Assembly (NCBI GenBank): GCA_029945375.1
Contig: CM057057.1
Location: 5,642,001 to 5,706,000 of the forward strand
DNA: 64,000 nt
Direction: 5' to 3'
Origin: Agaricus subrufescens
Taxonomy: Eukaryota; Basidiomycota; Agaricomycetes; Agaricales; Agaricaceae
Position 1 is the stretch's first letter; every line of letters starts with the position of its first letter. Shown here one piece after another: positions 63,258 to 64,000 of the stretch. The notes under the pieces are model-generated. The model made no database searches. It was not told where the DNA came from and saw nothing but the letters and a program-made list of their open reading frames with translations. Both the position numbers and the translations under genes were made by a program.

Positions 63258-63745
63258 TCAAAGGGGGCAAGGGCCAACTGCTCCTTCATAACATCTACCA
63301 GCAACATTAGTGAAATTCGTCGTTGGCAGGTATAAAGAATCTAAGCGAGACACTCACTTCCCACCCTTAGTCGTAAGCGGGCCGCAGCATCGATAGCCAC
63401 ATGGACCTTCATCAAGGAATGAGAATCAAATCAAGTTGAAACAAATTCTGAATTGCTTACAAGGCTGATGGATGTAAAGTTTTAGTTGAAAAGTTGTGAG
63501 AGAAAAACTGTCAGACTCGCTCAAGGTAGCAAGGTGACCAAAAGTTACGGCTTACATGCGCAATGTTGCCTATGAACAGTCCAAGAGTACTAAGTATTCG
63601 TCGTACACTGAAACATAAGATCCTACTCACAATATTTAGGAATGGGCCATGTTACAGGACATATAGTGGTCTGAGGCTGAGGGGCAGCAAAGGTAGTTGA
63701 GATAAGAGTGGCAAAAGCAGCGGTGGCTAGAAGGGAGAAACGCAT
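63258..63745 (-). pseudogene. Secreted cysteine-rich peptide, array copy D, last exon out of frame
   Basis: Exons 63745-63631, 63569-63556, 63464-63461 (4 nt, CCTT) and 63406-63359 are conserved. They encode MRFSLLATAAFATLISTTFA, then A-P-Q-P-Q, T-I-C-P, P-K-Y-C, PCPC and Y-R-C-C-G. The fifth exon (63294-63258, G-K-C-Y-E-G-A and G-P-C-P-L in the expected frame) is present. But exon 4 is one base shorter than in the other copies, so the joined exons are out of frame. If intron 4 is retained, the frame instead ends at 63342 with G-G-S-E-C-L-A, giving a peptide with seven Cys. It is therefore either a recent pseudogene or a variant with a new tail. Confidence 0.75.
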
Positions 63746-63783
63746 CTTTCCGAATGCTAAACACCTCCAGCTGCCATGATTTA

Positions 63784-63790
63784 CTTTATA
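63784..63790 (-). promoter_or_regulatory. TATA box, peptide copy D
   Basis: TATAAAG on the minus strand, 39-45 nt upstream of the ATG. Confidence 0.65.
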
Positions 63791-64000
63791 ACTTTCCACG
63801 AGCGGCCTTAAATTCATAACGTCGCTCTCCGCAGTATTTGCATAATTCAGAGGACACGTTATGACAACCTGAAAATGGGATAGTTTGTTTTGCATCTGTT
63901 CATTTCGTTCGTCCTTTCGTGGCAGCTGGTTCTGATTGACAGGGGGCGGTAATGATGCCCCATGCTCCAGAGTCAGGTCATTGGAGGTTCGTTGCTGAAA
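63791..64000. other. Upstream flank of peptide copy D, window end
   Basis: Contains sequence resembling the upstream flanks of copies B and C (an inverted CCAAT-like stretch near 63930-63980). No gene is visible before the window ends. Confidence 0.5.

Larger units (their letters stand above)
58473..63790 (-). repeat. Tandem array of four peptide-gene units
   Basis: Four same-strand units with start codons at 58949, 60645, 62411 and 63745, spaced about 1.3-1.8 kb. Similarity covers promoter, all five exons and parts of introns. The array may continue past the window end. Confidence 0.9.

Noticed and set aside
62885..63307. Minus-strand frame of 140 codons
   Set aside because: Begins inside the intron/exon 5 relic of peptide copy D in the shifted frame; composition looks non-coding.

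Overview
The window looks like nuclear DNA of a wood- or litter-decaying Agaricomycete (Basidiomycota). The evidence is dense short introns (mostly 44-60 nt, GT-AG), secreted laccases, a class II peroxidase, a starch-binding amylase, a DUF6535 membrane protein and NACHT ATPases. No prokaryotic, plasmid or viral signature was seen. All exon models were built by hand from splice motifs and reading phase; each called CDS except the last peptide gene sums to a whole number of codons.

Layout: 2.5-9.3 kb, one large disordered protein (2133 aa). 11.3-17.2 kb, two tandem laccases with identical exon lengths, and a laccase relic at 18.3 kb. 18.7 kb, tRNA-Glu. 18.9-21.2 kb, a GH13 alpha-amylase with CBM20. 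22.6-24.6 kb, a secreted FAD/BBE oxidase. 25.3-30.7 kb, a NACHT protein and a DUF6535 membrane protein on the same strand. 32.4-37.0 kb, three copies of a small unrecognised protein family, one broken. 38-39.6 kb, a probable mitochondrial protein and a PEBP-family gene with a problematic splice junction. 41.2-54.3 kb, an expanding block: two full NACHT genes, two SLC35F6-like transporters, an orphan NACHT last exon and a NACHT pseudogene, arranged as duplicated units. 54.7-56.4 kb, a short-type manganese peroxidase. 58.5-63.7 kb, a four-copy tandem array of tiny secreted cysteine-rich peptides, each from five exons including a 4-nt microexon.

How the genes relate: laccases, Mn peroxidase, FAD oxidase and amylase form an extracellular degradation set. 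The NACHT genes, DUF6535 protein and small motif proteins look like a fast-evolving recognition or cell-death type locus; this is inference. The strongest candidates for something undescribed are the secreted peptide array (58.5-63.7 kb) and the small proteins next to the NACHT genes, whose short motif may be amyloid-like.
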